A stretch of 64,000 nucleotides of DNA from an uncultured Chitinophaga sp. (GTDB lineage: Bacteria > Bacteroidota > Bacteroidia > Chitinophagales > Chitinophagaceae): contig NZ_CABHOU010000041.1 in the NCBI RefSeq assembly GCF_902168175.1, positions 1 to 64,000 of the forward strand. Direction: 5' to 3'. This document shows, in pieces, positions 16,953 through 26,430 of the stretch; the stretch's first letter is position 1; each line of letters opens with the position of its first letter. A program made the position numbers and the translations under genes. The notes beneath the pieces were generated by a model. The model did not search any database. It worked only from the letters and a program-made list of their open reading frames with translations, and was not told the DNA's origin.

Positions 16953-18536
16953 ATGAAAAGAAGAGATTTCTTTAAATATACCGCACCGGCAGCCATATTG
17001 CCGTCTTTTATCAATGGTTTCTCCGTAAAGGCATTCGGCTCATCCCCATTACTGAACGCTTTACAGGGCGCCGCTACCGACAACGACCATGTGCTGGTGA
17101 TGATACAGATGACAGGTGGTAACGACGGTCTTAACATGGTAATCCCCATCGATAAATATTCCGGCTACTTTAATGCCCGTAAAAACATTGCGATCGCAGA
17201 AGGAAGAATACTTCCGCTTACCAACGTTAAAAAGGCCGGCATTCACCCATCTATGACCAGGGTACAGGACCTCTACACCCAGGGTAAGGTGTGTATCGTG
17301 CAGAGCGTGGGTTATCCATCTCCAAACTTCTCGCACTTCCGTGCTACCGATATTTACCTCACCGGCTCCGACGCCAACCAGGTGTTGAACACAGGCTGGG
17401 GTGGCAGGTACCTGCAAACCGAGTACCCTAACTATCCCGTTGGTTTCCCGAATGCCGAAATGCCCGATCCGTTGGCCATACAGATAGGTTCTATCGTGTC
17501 GCCCGCTTTCCAGGGCCCGGTAACCAATGCCGGTATGGCCATTACCAGCACCAGCAGTTTTTACGACCTGCTGGAAGGTAAAGAAGACGATGTGCCCAAT
17601 ACCAAAGCCGGTAAAGAGCTGAAGTACATCCGTATGATCGCCAAACAGTCGAACAAGTTTGCCGACTCTATTAAACTGGCGGCCGGTAAAGTAACCAGCC
17701 AGGGCACCTACAGCAATACTTCTATTTCCCAGCAATTAAAAATAGTAGCCCGTTTGATAGCAGGCGGACTTAAAACCCGTTTGTACATGGTAAGCATTGG
17801 TGGTTTCGACACCCATGCCAGTCAAACCAACTCGGGCGATACATCCACTGGCGCACACGCCAACCTGCTCGGCAACCTGTCAAACGCTATCGGCGAGTTT
17901 ATGGCCGACCTTAAAGGCCTTAAAGCCTCTAAAAGGGTGGTGGGCATGACCTTCTCCGAATTTGGACGCCGTATTAAATCAAACGGCAGTATGGGTACCG
18001 ACCATGGCGCCTCTGCCCCCATGATCATCTTCGGTGATTATATTAATCCCGGGGTATTGGGTAATACGCCCGATATGCCTACCACGGCCAATGTGAATGA
18101 TAACATCCCGATGCAGTACGACTTCCGTTCTGTATATGCTTCCATACTGGAACAATGGTTCTGCGTAAAACCAGCCGCCCTGAACGAGGTGATGCTCAAA
18201 AATTACCAGAGCCTGCCCATCGTGAACAGCATTGCCTGCAGCCTGGTAACCAGCAATCCGGATGTGAACCAGAACGCAGGGCAGAACCTCATCACCAACT
18301 ATCCCAATCCTTTCACTACTAAGACCATTATTTCGTACGAAACGAAAGGTAGTCACACCCTCATACAAATATTCGATACCATGGGCCGTTTGCTGGCCAC
18401 ACCGCTGGATAAAGACCTGGTGGCGGGTAAATACACCGTGGAATTCGATGCTACCATGCTGCCAAACGGTATTTATTACGCCCGTTTCCAGAATGGTATT
18501 ACGCAGCAGGTGCGTACCATGCTGAAAGTGAGATAA
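16953..18536 (+). CDS. DUF1501 domain-containing protein with T9SS sorting domain
   Basis: 527 residues. The N-terminus MKRRDFFKYTAPAAILPSF has a Tat-like twin Arg and hydrophobic stretch. DUF1501 follows (MIQMTGGNDGLNMVIPIDKY, GWGGRYLQ, GGFDTHASQ, TFSEFGRRIKSNGSMGTDHG), a domain related to sulfatase/phosphatase-like hydrolases. The last 85 residues form a type IX secretion C-terminal domain: NYPNPFTTKTIISY, LLATPLD and LPNGIYYARF. That predicts export through the outer membrane by T9SS. DUF1800 partner immediately upstream; the pair is likely one operon. Confidence 0.92.
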   Translation: MKRRDFFKYTAPAAILPSFINGFSVKAFGSSPLLNALQGAATDNDHVLVMIQMTGGNDGLNMVIPIDKYSGYFNARKNIAIAEGRILPLTNVKKAGIHPSMTRVQDLYTQGKVCIVQSVGYPSPNFSHFRATDIYLTGSDANQVLNTGWGGRYLQTEYPNYPVGFPNAEMPDPLAIQIGSIVSPAFQGPVTNAGMAITSTSSFYDLLEGKEDDVPNTKAGKELKYIRMIAKQSNKFADSIKLAAGKVTSQGTYSNTSISQQLKIVARLIAGGLKTRLYMVSIGGFDTHASQTNSGDTSTGAHANLLGNLSNAIGEFMADLKGLKASKRVVGMTFSEFGRRIKSNGSMGTDHGASAPMIIFGDYINPGVLGNTPDMPTTANVNDNIPMQYDFRSVYASILEQWFCVKPAALNEVMLKNYQSLPIVNSIACSLVTSNPDVNQNAGQNLITNYPNPFTTKTIISYETKGSHTLIQIFDTMGRLLATPLDKDLVAGKYTVEFDATMLPNGIYYARFQNGITQQVRTMLKVR

Positions 18537-18570
18537 TGATACCTCCTGCAACTTTGTTGCAATACTTTCC

Positions 18571-18578
18571 TATATTTG
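18571..18578 (+). promoter_or_regulatory. -7 box upstream of the small His-rich gene
   Basis: TATATTTG lies 18 nt before the GTG at 18597 and 27 nt before the ATG at 18606, just after the DUF1501 stop. Confidence 0.5.
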
Positions 18579-18596
18579 CTCCGTAAATAAGATGGA

Positions 18597-18944
18597 GTGA
18601 GGAAAATGCTGCACAAAATCGGGGTATTGGTCATGCTGGGCGTATTCAGCTTTTATATTACGCCCAGGGATTTCCTGCACCATTTTGCCGGCCATACTGA
18701 TACATCCGATGAGGTACACATGGCTCAGAATGAGTACAAAGGTACCATGGTGGCTGAACAACACCGTCATTGCGAATGGCTGCACTGGGAGGTAGACCTC
18801 TATCTTTCTTCACATATTACCATCCTCGAAAGCGCCTATATACAGTTTAACACCGCCGAACCGGTACTGCCCGCTTATGTAACTGCCGCTTACAAACATT
18901 TCTTTTCTTTACGCGGCCCCCCTGTTTGCACAACTGTTGTTTAA
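18597..18944 (+). CDS. Small His-rich exported protein upstream of a TonB receptor
   Basis: About 112-115 residues, GTG start at 18597 or ATG at 18606 (GGAG/GAGG precedes the ATG). An N-terminal hydrophobic segment (IGVLVMLGVFSFYI) suggests export. Then come clustered potential metal ligands: DFLHHFAGHTD, EVHM, and EQHRHCEWLHWE. The C-terminus is SLRGPPVCTTVV. I do not recognise a named domain. Its place 65 bp upstream of a TonB receptor and its His/Cys content suggest a role with transition-metal ions, which is inference only. Confidence 0.75.
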   Translation: MRKMLHKIGVLVMLGVFSFYITPRDFLHHFAGHTDTSDEVHMAQNEYKGTMVAEQHRHCEWLHWEVDLYLSSHITILESAYIQFNTAEPVLPAYVTAAYKHFFSLRGPPVCTTVV

Positions 18945-19009
18945 GCCGATGCGACCTCATGTAGGTCCGGTTATCCCGTATTTATTATATCAACTCAGTT
19001 GTGTCAAAC

Positions 19010-21463
19010 ATGAATTATACACGTTTGCTGGCTATGTGCCTGCTATTTATATTGCCTTTCTCTTTATTTGCCAACGAAAATCCGCCTTCAGGGCAGGATA
19101 ATACGCTTTCGGGCACTGTTACCGATAAATCTGATCAAAGTCCCTTGCCCGGCGCCACCATTTATTTTCCTGACCTGAAAATTGGGGCAGTGGCCGATGC
19201 ACAGGGTAAATATTCCGTAAAACATCTGCCACAGGGTCGTTTCCTGGTGGAGGTGCGCTATATCGGTCATGCCGCTATTACCAACCAGCTGGTAATTAAG
19301 GGCAACACGACCATGGATTTTGTACTCGGTGTTTCTGTAACCGAGCAGAACGAGGTAGTGGTTACCGGCGTAAACGTGGCTACACAGTTGCGCCAGAATC
19401 CAACACCCATCAGCATTGTGCGCAAAGACTATCTCGACCGCACCGTTTCTTCCAACCTGGTGGATGCCATTTCCCAGTTGCCCGGTATAAGCCAGGTAAG
19501 CACCGGTCCGGCAATATCTAAACCGGTAATCCGCGGGCTGGGTTATAACCGCGTAGTAGTCGTAAACGATGAAGTACGCCAGGAAGGGCAGCAATGGGGT
19601 GATGAGCATGGACTGGAAGTAGACGATTATAATGTGAACAAGATCGAAATACTGAAAGGCCCTGCTTCCCTGATGTACGGCTCTGACGCGCTGGCCGGCG
19701 TGGTGAATATCATCTCAGATATGCCCGTACCTATGGGCACGATCCGTGGTGGCATAGACGCCAATTACCAGAGTAATAATGGGATGTTCGGTTACCACGC
19801 CAATATCGCCGGTAACCAGAACGGTTTTAACTGGAAGTTATACGGCACCCAAAAGCTGGCGCACGATTACAAAAACAAGTACGACGACTATGTGCTAAAC
19901 TCCAAATTCCGCAACACCAATTATGGAGCGGGCATTGGATTGAATAAAAGCTGGGGATACTCCCGCCTGTCTTTCTCCTCCTACAGCCTGGAGCCAGGTT
20001 TGGTAGAGGGCGAACGAGATGAGAACGGTAAATTCATCAAACCGGTAAACGATAATGGTTCGGTGGAAGAAGTGGCGGCAGATAACGGTGATTTCAAATC
20101 TTATCATCCCCTTTTTCCTAAACAGAAAATTGATCATCAAAAGCTGATCTGGGACAATAACCTGTATCTCTCAAACGGAGCAAGGCTGGGAGTGAACCTC
20201 GGGTACCAGGTAAATAAACGCCGCGAGTTCGAAGATGTACTGGCTCCCGACGAAGTGGCACTGTATTTCAAACTCAAAACATTCAACTACGGTCTTAAAT
20301 ACTTCTTTGCCGACATGAATGGCTGGCAAACAACGGTAGGCGTTAACGGTATGCAACAGCAAAACAGTAATCATGGCGCAGAATTCCTGATCCCCTCGTA
20401 CAGTTTGTTTGATGCAGGCGTATTTGCCCTCACCCGTAAATCGTTCGGAAAACTGACCATCGCGGGTGGATTGCGCTCTGACTATCGTAATATTAAATCT
20501 GATGCGCTGTACCTCGACGAAGACGAGAAACCAGTATCAAACCCTGTGACAAATGGCGTGACGAGGTTCGAAAGTTTTGAACGCGACTTCTCCAATGTTT
20601 CCGGTAGCGTGGGTTTAAGTTATGCCCCCATCGACCAGCTTACGTTGAAGCTGAATGTGGCGAGAGGTTTCCGTTCACCTAATATAGCCGAGCTTTCAGC
20701 AAATGGTGTGCATGAAGGCACTATCCGTTACGAATACGGTAATACGGGACTGGACGCGGAAGTCAGCACGCAGGTAGATGCCGGTCTGGAAGTGAATACA
20801 GAGCATGTGAGCTTTGGCGTAAATGCGTTCTATAATAACATCAGCAATTACATTTACTCCCGCAAACTCCTGGGCGCCGACGGTACCGATTCTATCCCCG
20901 CTACAGAGAATGAAGACGGTTATGCCGCTTTCAAATACCAGCAGGGCAGGGCTTACCTGTACGGCGGCGAACTTACGATCGATATCCACCCGCATCCCAT
21001 CCACTGGCTGCACTTCGAAAATTCAATTTCGTGGGTAGAAGCAAGGCTGGCTAACGGAAATGATTCAACGAAATATCTTCCTGCTATTCCACCATTACGC
21101 TGGTTGTCCGAATTACGTGGCGATTTCAGGAAGAATGGCAAAGGCATTCGTAATGTGTACGCAAAGGTGCAGCTAGATAAGTTGTTCGATCAGAAAAATG
21201 TATACAGTGCTTATAATACGGAAACGGTAACCGGTGGTTATGCCCTGCTGAATGCCGGTGTGGGCGCGGAATTTGTGAACAAAAGCAACAAAACATTGTT
21301 TGCATTACATGTGGCGGCAAACAATATTACTGACGAAGCATATCAGAATCATTTGAACAGATTGAAGTATGCGGGTGAGAATGTAATAACAGGCCGTACG
21401 GGCGTATTCGGTATGGGCAGGAATTTCAGTGTGAAGGTTTCTGTGCCGCTGGAATTCAGGTAA
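19010..21463 (+). CDS. TonB-dependent receptor, probable metal or siderophore uptake
   Basis: 817 residues from the ATG at 19010 (a GTG nine bases upstream is in frame). Signal peptide ending near LFANE, then a carboxypeptidase-like domain (LSGTVTDKSDQSPLPGATI), a plug (ISQLPGISQVSTGPAISKP, VIRGLGYNRVVVVNDEVR, EILKGPASLMYGSDALAGVV) and a barrel ending in FSVKVSVPLEFR. No STN domain, so not a transducer. The plug segment with GQQWGDEHG recalls ZnuD-like receptors; substrate is unproven. It follows the small His-rich gene. Confidence 0.92.
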   Translation: MNYTRLLAMCLLFILPFSLFANENPPSGQDNTLSGTVTDKSDQSPLPGATIYFPDLKIGAVADAQGKYSVKHLPQGRFLVEVRYIGHAAITNQLVIKGNTTMDFVLGVSVTEQNEVVVTGVNVATQLRQNPTPISIVRKDYLDRTVSSNLVDAISQLPGISQVSTGPAISKPVIRGLGYNRVVVVNDEVRQEGQQWGDEHGLEVDDYNVNKIEILKGPASLMYGSDALAGVVNIISDMPVPMGTIRGGIDANYQSNNGMFGYHANIAGNQNGFNWKLYGTQKLAHDYKNKYDDYVLNSKFRNTNYGAGIGLNKSWGYSRLSFSSYSLEPGLVEGERDENGKFIKPVNDNGSVEEVAADNGDFKSYHPLFPKQKIDHQKLIWDNNLYLSNGARLGVNLGYQVNKRREFEDVLAPDEVALYFKLKTFNYGLKYFFADMNGWQTTVGVNGMQQQNSNHGAEFLIPSYSLFDAGVFALTRKSFGKLTIAGGLRSDYRNIKSDALYLDEDEKPVSNPVTNGVTRFESFERDFSNVSGSVGLSYAPIDQLTLKLNVARGFRSPNIAELSANGVHEGTIRYEYGNTGLDAEVSTQVDAGLEVNTEHVSFGVNAFYNNISNYIYSRKLLGADGTDSIPATENEDGYAAFKYQQGRAYLYGGELTIDIHPHPIHWLHFENSISWVEARLANGNDSTKYLPAIPPLRWLSELRGDFRKNGKGIRNVYAKVQLDKLFDQKNVYSAYNTETVTGGYALLNAGVGAEFVNKSNKTLFALHVAANNITDEAYQNHLNRLKYAGENVITGRTGVFGMGRNFSVKVSVPLEFR

Positions 21464-21490
21464 ATGAAATGTATTTCAATAATTTAGAGA

Positions 21491-21520
21491 GGGAGATGGG
21501 AATTATCCCACTCCCTTTTT
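21491..21520 (+). terminator. Intrinsic terminator after the TonB receptor
   Basis: Stem GGGAGATGGGA / TCCCACTCCC (one bulge), 4-nt loop, followed by five T. Confidence 0.8.
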
Positions 21521-21716
21521 AATAACCGCAGGTAAATATGTAGGAAAATTAAAAAATGAATGTTATATCTTTGGACACGCCTTTTGAGCGTTTAATCCTC
21601 ATCCCTGTTTTCCATTAACCTGGCCTGTTCCGGCCGTATCTACAACATTACACTCAGCAACAAAAGATATTAAAGATAGATCTGACATACTGCTCAGATT
21701 TTGGATGAAAAGAGAA

Positions 21717-21738
21717 AAGGGCCGTTTTTACGGCCCTT
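21717..21738. terminator. Terminator after the DUF983 gene, possibly bidirectional
   Basis: Stem AAGGGCCG / CGGCCCTT with a 6-nt loop. On the minus strand it is followed by TTCTCTTTTC; on the plus strand by GATCTTTTAT. Confidence 0.7.
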
Positions 21739-21766
21739 GATCTTTTATAAAAACTTGTTGTAGCAA

Positions 21767-22183
21767 TTATTTTTCTTCCAGTAAACTGGCTGTTTCCTCG
21801 TCGTAGTATACAAAGAAGTAAAGGTAAATTACTCTTGAAATACGCATTAGCCATGGCTGGCAAAGGAGTAATATCACCCCGTTCACAGCCAGCCAAACCA
21901 TGATGCTGTTATCTCTCCAGGTAAGGCCGATAAACAACCAGAACCATATGAGGTTAAACACCGATAACGCCACGCCCAGCGCATAACTAACATAACCAGT
22001 ACCAAACCAGAAGCCTGTTTCCAGTTCGAATTTCTGTTTACATACAGGACAGTTGTCGTGCATGTCGAATATTCTGGAAAACCGCCAATGAAAAGGATTG
22101 CGGGTCCGGAACATGTGACCTTTTCGGCAACGCGGGCATTTCATTTGAAGCAGGCTTAAGAAGTAATTAGGTTTGTTGCTCAT
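21767..22183 (-). CDS. DUF983 domain-containing membrane protein
   Basis: 138 residues from ATG 22183 (MSNKPNYFLSLLQ). A zinc-ribbon-like pair is visible (KCPRCRKG and NCPVCKQKF), followed by two or three membrane helices (YALGVALSVFNLIWFWLFIG, MVWLAVNGVILLLC). This matches DUF983, a family of unknown function. The TAACTTTG box only 6 nt before this ATG supports this start over the TTG three codons upstream. Confidence 0.88.
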   Translation of the reverse strand: MSNKPNYFLSLLQMKCPRCRKGHMFRTRNPFHWRFSRIFDMHDNCPVCKQKFELETGFWFGTGYVSYALGVALSVFNLIWFWLFIGLTWRDNSIMVWLAVNGVILLLCQPWLMRISRVIYLYFFVYYDEETASLLEEK

Positions 22184-22189
22184 GGTACG

Positions 22190-22197
22190 CAAAGTTA
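22190..22197 (-). promoter_or_regulatory. -7 box of the DUF983 gene, near-leaderless
   Basis: TAACTTTG, then CGTACC, then ATG on the minus strand. Confidence 0.6.
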
Positions 22198-22252
22198 ATC
22201 TTTTACCTACAGTGCTTTGATGACATTCCTCATTTTTTATGACAGAGAAAGA

Positions 22253-24064
22253 CTATTTGGCCTCTGTTACTGCATCTTCCTTCTTTTCACCGATCTGCTG
22301 CCTCCACATGGCGTAGTACAGTCCTTTTTCGGCCAGCAGCGAGTAGTGGTCGCCGGTTTCGATGATGCGGCCTTTCTCCAGTACGTATATACGGTCTGCG
22401 TGCATGATGGTGGAAAGCCTGTGGGCGATCATCACGGTTATATGTTCTTTGGTAGAGGTGACATTACGCACCGTTTGCGTGATCTGCTCTTCGGTGAGCG
22501 AGTCCAGCGCCGAAGTGGCTTCATCGAATACGAGCAGTCTTGGATGGCGCAGCAGTGCGCGGGCAATACTGAGCCTTTGCTTCTCGCCGCCTGAAATCTT
22601 AATTCCCCCTTCCCCGATCATCGTATCAATCCCGTTTTCCGCACGCGACAGCAGGCTGAACGCTGATGCTTTGGTCAGCGCGTCCATGATCTGTTCGTCG
22701 GTGGCACGGGGATTTACGAAGAGCATATTTTCTTTGATGGTACCGGAAAACAACTGCGTATCCTGGGTTACGAAACCTATCTGGTGACGCAGTTCTTCGA
22801 TATCTACTGCATCTGTGTCGATGTTGTTGTACAGGATATTCCCCTGCTTCGGTTTATAGAGGCCAACGAGCAACTTCACCAGCGTAGTTTTTCCGGAGCC
22901 CGATGGGCCTACGAAGGCAATGGTTTCGCCGGTGTTCACCGTAAACGTGATCTCATCCAGCGCCTTGGTTTTAGCAGTAAGGTGCTGGAAACCTACGTTC
23001 CTGAATGCCAGTTCCTTTATAGCGGTCAGGTGTACAGGGTCGGCAGGCGTTACTTCAACAGGTGTTTTTAAGATCTGCTCAAAGTTGGCCAGCGATACCT
23101 GTGTTTCGCGGTAAGCCAGGATGATATTACCAAGCTCCTGCATAGGACCGAAAATAAAGAAGGAATACAACTGTAGTGTAAATAATTGTCCCAGTGAAGC
23201 AGTAGCGGTACCCGGAGGGCCGTACAGCATATACAACAGCAGGAATAAGATACAGGAGCGCAACAGGTTTACGAAAGTACCCTGCACAAAGTTGATACTT
23301 CGCACACTCCGCACTTTTTTCAGTTCCAGCATCAGTATTTTCATCGTAGTACTGTTCAGCCGCCTGATTTCCTGGTGGGTAAGGCCAAGGCTTTTTACCA
23401 GTTCTATGTTACGGAGCGACTCGGTAGTAGCGCCGGCCAGCATAGTGGTTTCTTTTACGATGGTTTTCTGGATGGTTTTGATCTTCCTGCTCAGGTAGCT
23501 GATCACCACTGCCAGCAGGAAACAGCCAACAAAGTAAACCGGCACCAGCGTCCAGTGCACGGTAAAGGCGTATACCATCACGAAAACCACCCCGATCAGG
23601 GAAGTAAATAGTACGTTAATGAACATGGTAATGAACTTCTCACTGTCCAGCCGCACCTTTTGTAATACCGCAAGCGTTTCGCCGCTGCGTTGGTCCTCAA
23701 ACTGCTGGTAGGGCAAACGGAGGGAGTGGCGTAAACCATCCGTATACACTTTGGCACCAAACTTCTGGATAATTACATTAACAAAATAGTCCTGGAAGGC
23801 CTTGGCAATCCTCGATACCATGGCCACTCCAATAGAGGCCAGCAGCAACAGCCCCACCCCTAACAGGTAGTCGCCTTTACTGCGCGGCACCTCCGGCGTA
23901 ACACCGGCCGGAGCCGCAGTGGTAGGATGAGAGGCAAACCGGTCGACGATTTTACCAAAAATGTATGGGTCCAGCAGAGAGAAAACCTGGTTAATAGTGG
24001 CCAGTAACAACGCCAGCACAATGAGCCACTTATAGTTTTTTAGATAAGAGAGCAATAATCGCAT
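22253..24064 (-). CDS. ABC exporter, fused permease and ATPase
   Basis: 603 residues from ATG 24064 (MRLLLSYLKNYKWLIVLALL). An N-terminal six-helix type-1 exporter domain is followed by an ATPase: Walker A GPSGSGKTTLVKLL, Q-loop GFVTQD, signature SGGEKQRLSIARALL, Walker B LLVFDEATSALD and the switch AHRLST. It works as a dimer at the inner membrane, probably exporting lipid, peptide or drug; the cargo cannot be told. A TACCTTTG box 4 nt upstream of this ATG argues against the in-frame ATG at 24088. Confidence 0.93.
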   Translation of the reverse strand: MRLLLSYLKNYKWLIVLALLLATINQVFSLLDPYIFGKIVDRFASHPTTAAPAGVTPEVPRSKGDYLLGVGLLLLASIGVAMVSRIAKAFQDYFVNVIIQKFGAKVYTDGLRHSLRLPYQQFEDQRSGETLAVLQKVRLDSEKFITMFINVLFTSLIGVVFVMVYAFTVHWTLVPVYFVGCFLLAVVISYLSRKIKTIQKTIVKETTMLAGATTESLRNIELVKSLGLTHQEIRRLNSTTMKILMLELKKVRSVRSINFVQGTFVNLLRSCILFLLLYMLYGPPGTATASLGQLFTLQLYSFFIFGPMQELGNIILAYRETQVSLANFEQILKTPVEVTPADPVHLTAIKELAFRNVGFQHLTAKTKALDEITFTVNTGETIAFVGPSGSGKTTLVKLLVGLYKPKQGNILYNNIDTDAVDIEELRHQIGFVTQDTQLFSGTIKENMLFVNPRATDEQIMDALTKASAFSLLSRAENGIDTMIGEGGIKISGGEKQRLSIARALLRHPRLLVFDEATSALDSLTEEQITQTVRNVTSTKEHITVMIAHRLSTIMHADRIYVLEKGRIIETGDHYSLLAEKGLYYAMWRQQIGEKKEDAVTEAK

Positions 24065-24068
24065 GCCG

Positions 24069-24076
24069 CAAAGGTA
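24069..24076 (-). promoter_or_regulatory. -7 box of the ABC exporter gene, leaderless
   Basis: TACCTTTGCGGCATG on the minus strand, box and start only 4 nt apart. The same 15 bases occur before pyrC. Confidence 0.65.
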
Positions 24077-24281
24077 GGGAAAAACCATGCTCGATAAATG
24101 TTGTCACATCTACCGGAATAGCAACCCCCTCAGCAGGGTCGATCGATAAAAATCGTAACTTAACAGTACCACAACAAACAGGCTTAAGCACAGCATAAAA
24201 GGGTCATTTCTACCATCACTACCGGCCATCACCAGGCGCCACGGACCATCTTCTCTTCCACCCACCCAAAACGTAACCGTT

Positions 24282-26423
24282 ATGAAAATGTATGATGAAA
24301 AACACGTTAAAAATATTGTGCTCATTGGCGCCGCCAAGAGCGGCAAAACGACATTGGCGGAGGCCATGTTATTCGAAGCTGGCATTATCCCCAAACGTGG
24401 CTCCGTAGAGGAACGGAACACGGTCAGCGATTATCACGAAGTAGAACATGAAAGGGGGAACTCGGTGTATGCCACGACTTTGCACACCGAGTGGCGCGAC
24501 TACAAAATCAATATTATTGATACCCCGGGGCTGGAGGACTTTGCCGGCGAAGTGACTGCCTCCGTACGTGTATGCGATACTGCACTGCTGTTGCTGAATG
24601 CCCAGTATGGGGTAGAAGTGGGTACGGAACTGATCTGGGACTATGTGGACCGTTATAAAAAGCCAACGATCCTGGCCGTTAACAGCCTGGACGGCGAAAA
24701 AGCCAATTTTCAGCAGGTACTGGATCAGGCCAGGGAATTCTTTGGTTCCGCCGTAACTGTTATGCAATACCCGGTTAATCCGGGTCCGGACTTCAACGCT
24801 ATCATCGACCTCCTTAAAATGACCCTCTATCGCTTTCCCGAAGGCGGAGGGAAGCCCGAAAAGCTACCCATCCCTCCGGAAGAACAGGAAACTGCGTCCC
24901 GTTTGCACAATGAACTGGTGGAAAAAGCCGCAGAAAACGACGATGCCCTTATGGAAATGTATTTCGAAAAGGGGAACCTCGACGAAGACGAACTCCGGCA
25001 AGGGCTCAAAATAGGGATGATGAAACACCAGGTGTTCCCCCTCTTCTGCCTGTCCGCCAAGAACAATATGGGTAGTGGGCGGCTAATGGGCTTTATCGAT
25101 AACGTTGCCCCTTCGGCGGTAGACATGCCGCAGGAAATGTCGGAAGATGGAAAAGAGATTAAATGTGATCCTTCCGGTCCTACCAGCCTCTTTGTATTTA
25201 AAACGCTTTTAGAGCCTCATATAGGCCGGTTATCTTTTTTTAAGGTGATGAGTGGCGAAGTAAGGGCAGGAATGGAATTATACAACGAAAAAAGCAATAC
25301 TACCGAACGGCTGAACCAACTGTTCATAGCAGATGGGCGGAACAGGAATAACGTGAACCGGTTACGGGCGGGGGATATCGGTTGTACGCTCAAACTGAAA
25401 AATACATTTACCAATCACACCCTCAACGATAAAGCTGCCAGCTGGCAACTGGACCCGCTCCACTTCCCCGCGCCCAAAGTGCGTACAGCTATCGTTGCCA
25501 GGAACAAATCGGACGATGAAAAGCTGAGTGAAGTACTGGCCGAAATTCATATGGAAGACCCTACGCTGGAAATCGAGTATAACCGTGAACTGAAACAGGT
25601 AATCCTGCACGGACAGGGCGAACTGCACCTGGCCATCACCCGCTGGCGGCTGGAGCATATCTACAATATGCAGGTCGATTTCCATTCAGCCCGTATTCCC
25701 TATCGCGAAACTATTCAGAAGCAGGCACTGGCCTCTTACCGGCATAAAAAGCAATCTGGTGGTGCCGGACAGTTTGGAGAAGTATTCATTAAGATAGAAC
25801 CTTATTTCGAAGGGATGCCTCCGCTAAAGGAATATCCCGTGCGGGATACAGAGGAAATAGCACTTGCCTGGGGAGGCAAGCTGGTGTTTAACAATTGCAT
25901 CGTGGGCGGTGCTATCGATACCCGCTTCCTGCCATCGATATTAAAAGGGGTAATGGAGAAGATGCACGAAGGCCCGCTTACCGGCTCGTACGTACGCGAT
26001 GTGCGGGTTAGTGTGTACGATGGTAAGATGCACCCGGTAGACAGCAATGATATATCCTTCAAAATAGCCGGCATGATGGCCTTCCGCGACGCTTTTCACC
26101 AGGCGGCCCCGCAATTGCTGGAACCCGTATACGACCTGGAAGCAGCGGCACCCGATGTGATGATGGGTGATATCATGAGCGAATTGCAAAGCCATCGCAG
26201 TATTATCACAGGGATGGACAGTAACAATGCTTCCCAGGTAATAAAGGCGCGAACCCCGCAGGCAGAATTAGATAAGTTGTTCGCCGCTCTCCGGAACGTT
26301 ACACAAGGCAGAGCGAAGGTAAAAGCGGTATTTGCAGAGTATGCGCCAGTACCTGGTGAACTACAGAAAAAGCTGGCGGAGGATTATAAGAAAATGGAAG
26401 CCCAAAATGGCGTACATGGTTAG
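24282..26423 (+). CDS. Elongation factor G paralogue (EF-G2-like)
   Basis: 713 residues with the five EF-G domains. P-loop GAAKSGKT at 16-23. Switch I reads HERGNSV (canonical: RGITI). Switch II reads DTPGLEDF at 80-87, so the catalytic His of DTPGH is Leu84. G4 is NSLD (134-137) instead of NKMD. Domain IV is recognisable (SGGAGQFGEV, VGGAIDTRFLPSILKG). The pattern fits EF-G2 of Bacteroides thetaiotaomicron, reported to support translocation without hydrolysing GTP during carbon starvation. Orthology here is inferred. Divergent from the ABC exporter; followed by the repeat array. Confidence 0.88.
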   Translation: MKMYDEKHVKNIVLIGAAKSGKTTLAEAMLFEAGIIPKRGSVEERNTVSDYHEVEHERGNSVYATTLHTEWRDYKINIIDTPGLEDFAGEVTASVRVCDTALLLLNAQYGVEVGTELIWDYVDRYKKPTILAVNSLDGEKANFQQVLDQAREFFGSAVTVMQYPVNPGPDFNAIIDLLKMTLYRFPEGGGKPEKLPIPPEEQETASRLHNELVEKAAENDDALMEMYFEKGNLDEDELRQGLKIGMMKHQVFPLFCLSAKNNMGSGRLMGFIDNVAPSAVDMPQEMSEDGKEIKCDPSGPTSLFVFKTLLEPHIGRLSFFKVMSGEVRAGMELYNEKSNTTERLNQLFIADGRNRNNVNRLRAGDIGCTLKLKNTFTNHTLNDKAASWQLDPLHFPAPKVRTAIVARNKSDDEKLSEVLAEIHMEDPTLEIEYNRELKQVILHGQGELHLAITRWRLEHIYNMQVDFHSARIPYRETIQKQALASYRHKKQSGGAGQFGEVFIKIEPYFEGMPPLKEYPVRDTEEIALAWGGKLVFNNCIVGGAIDTRFLPSILKGVMEKMHEGPLTGSYVRDVRVSVYDGKMHPVDSNDISFKIAGMMAFRDAFHQAAPQLLEPVYDLEAAAPDVMMGDIMSELQSHRSIITGMDSNNASQVIKARTPQAELDKLFAALRNVTQGRAKVKAVFAEYAPVPGELQKKLAEDYKKMEAQNGVHG

Positions 26424-26430
26424 TGTTAGA

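Larger units (their letters stand above)
21464..21766. other. Intergenic region between convergent genes
   Basis: Holds a terminator for each neighbour and, between them, a plus-strand TATCTTTG box (21566-21573) with no gene behind it. A short RNA from there to the hairpin at 21717-21738 is possible but weakly supported. Confidence 0.4.
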
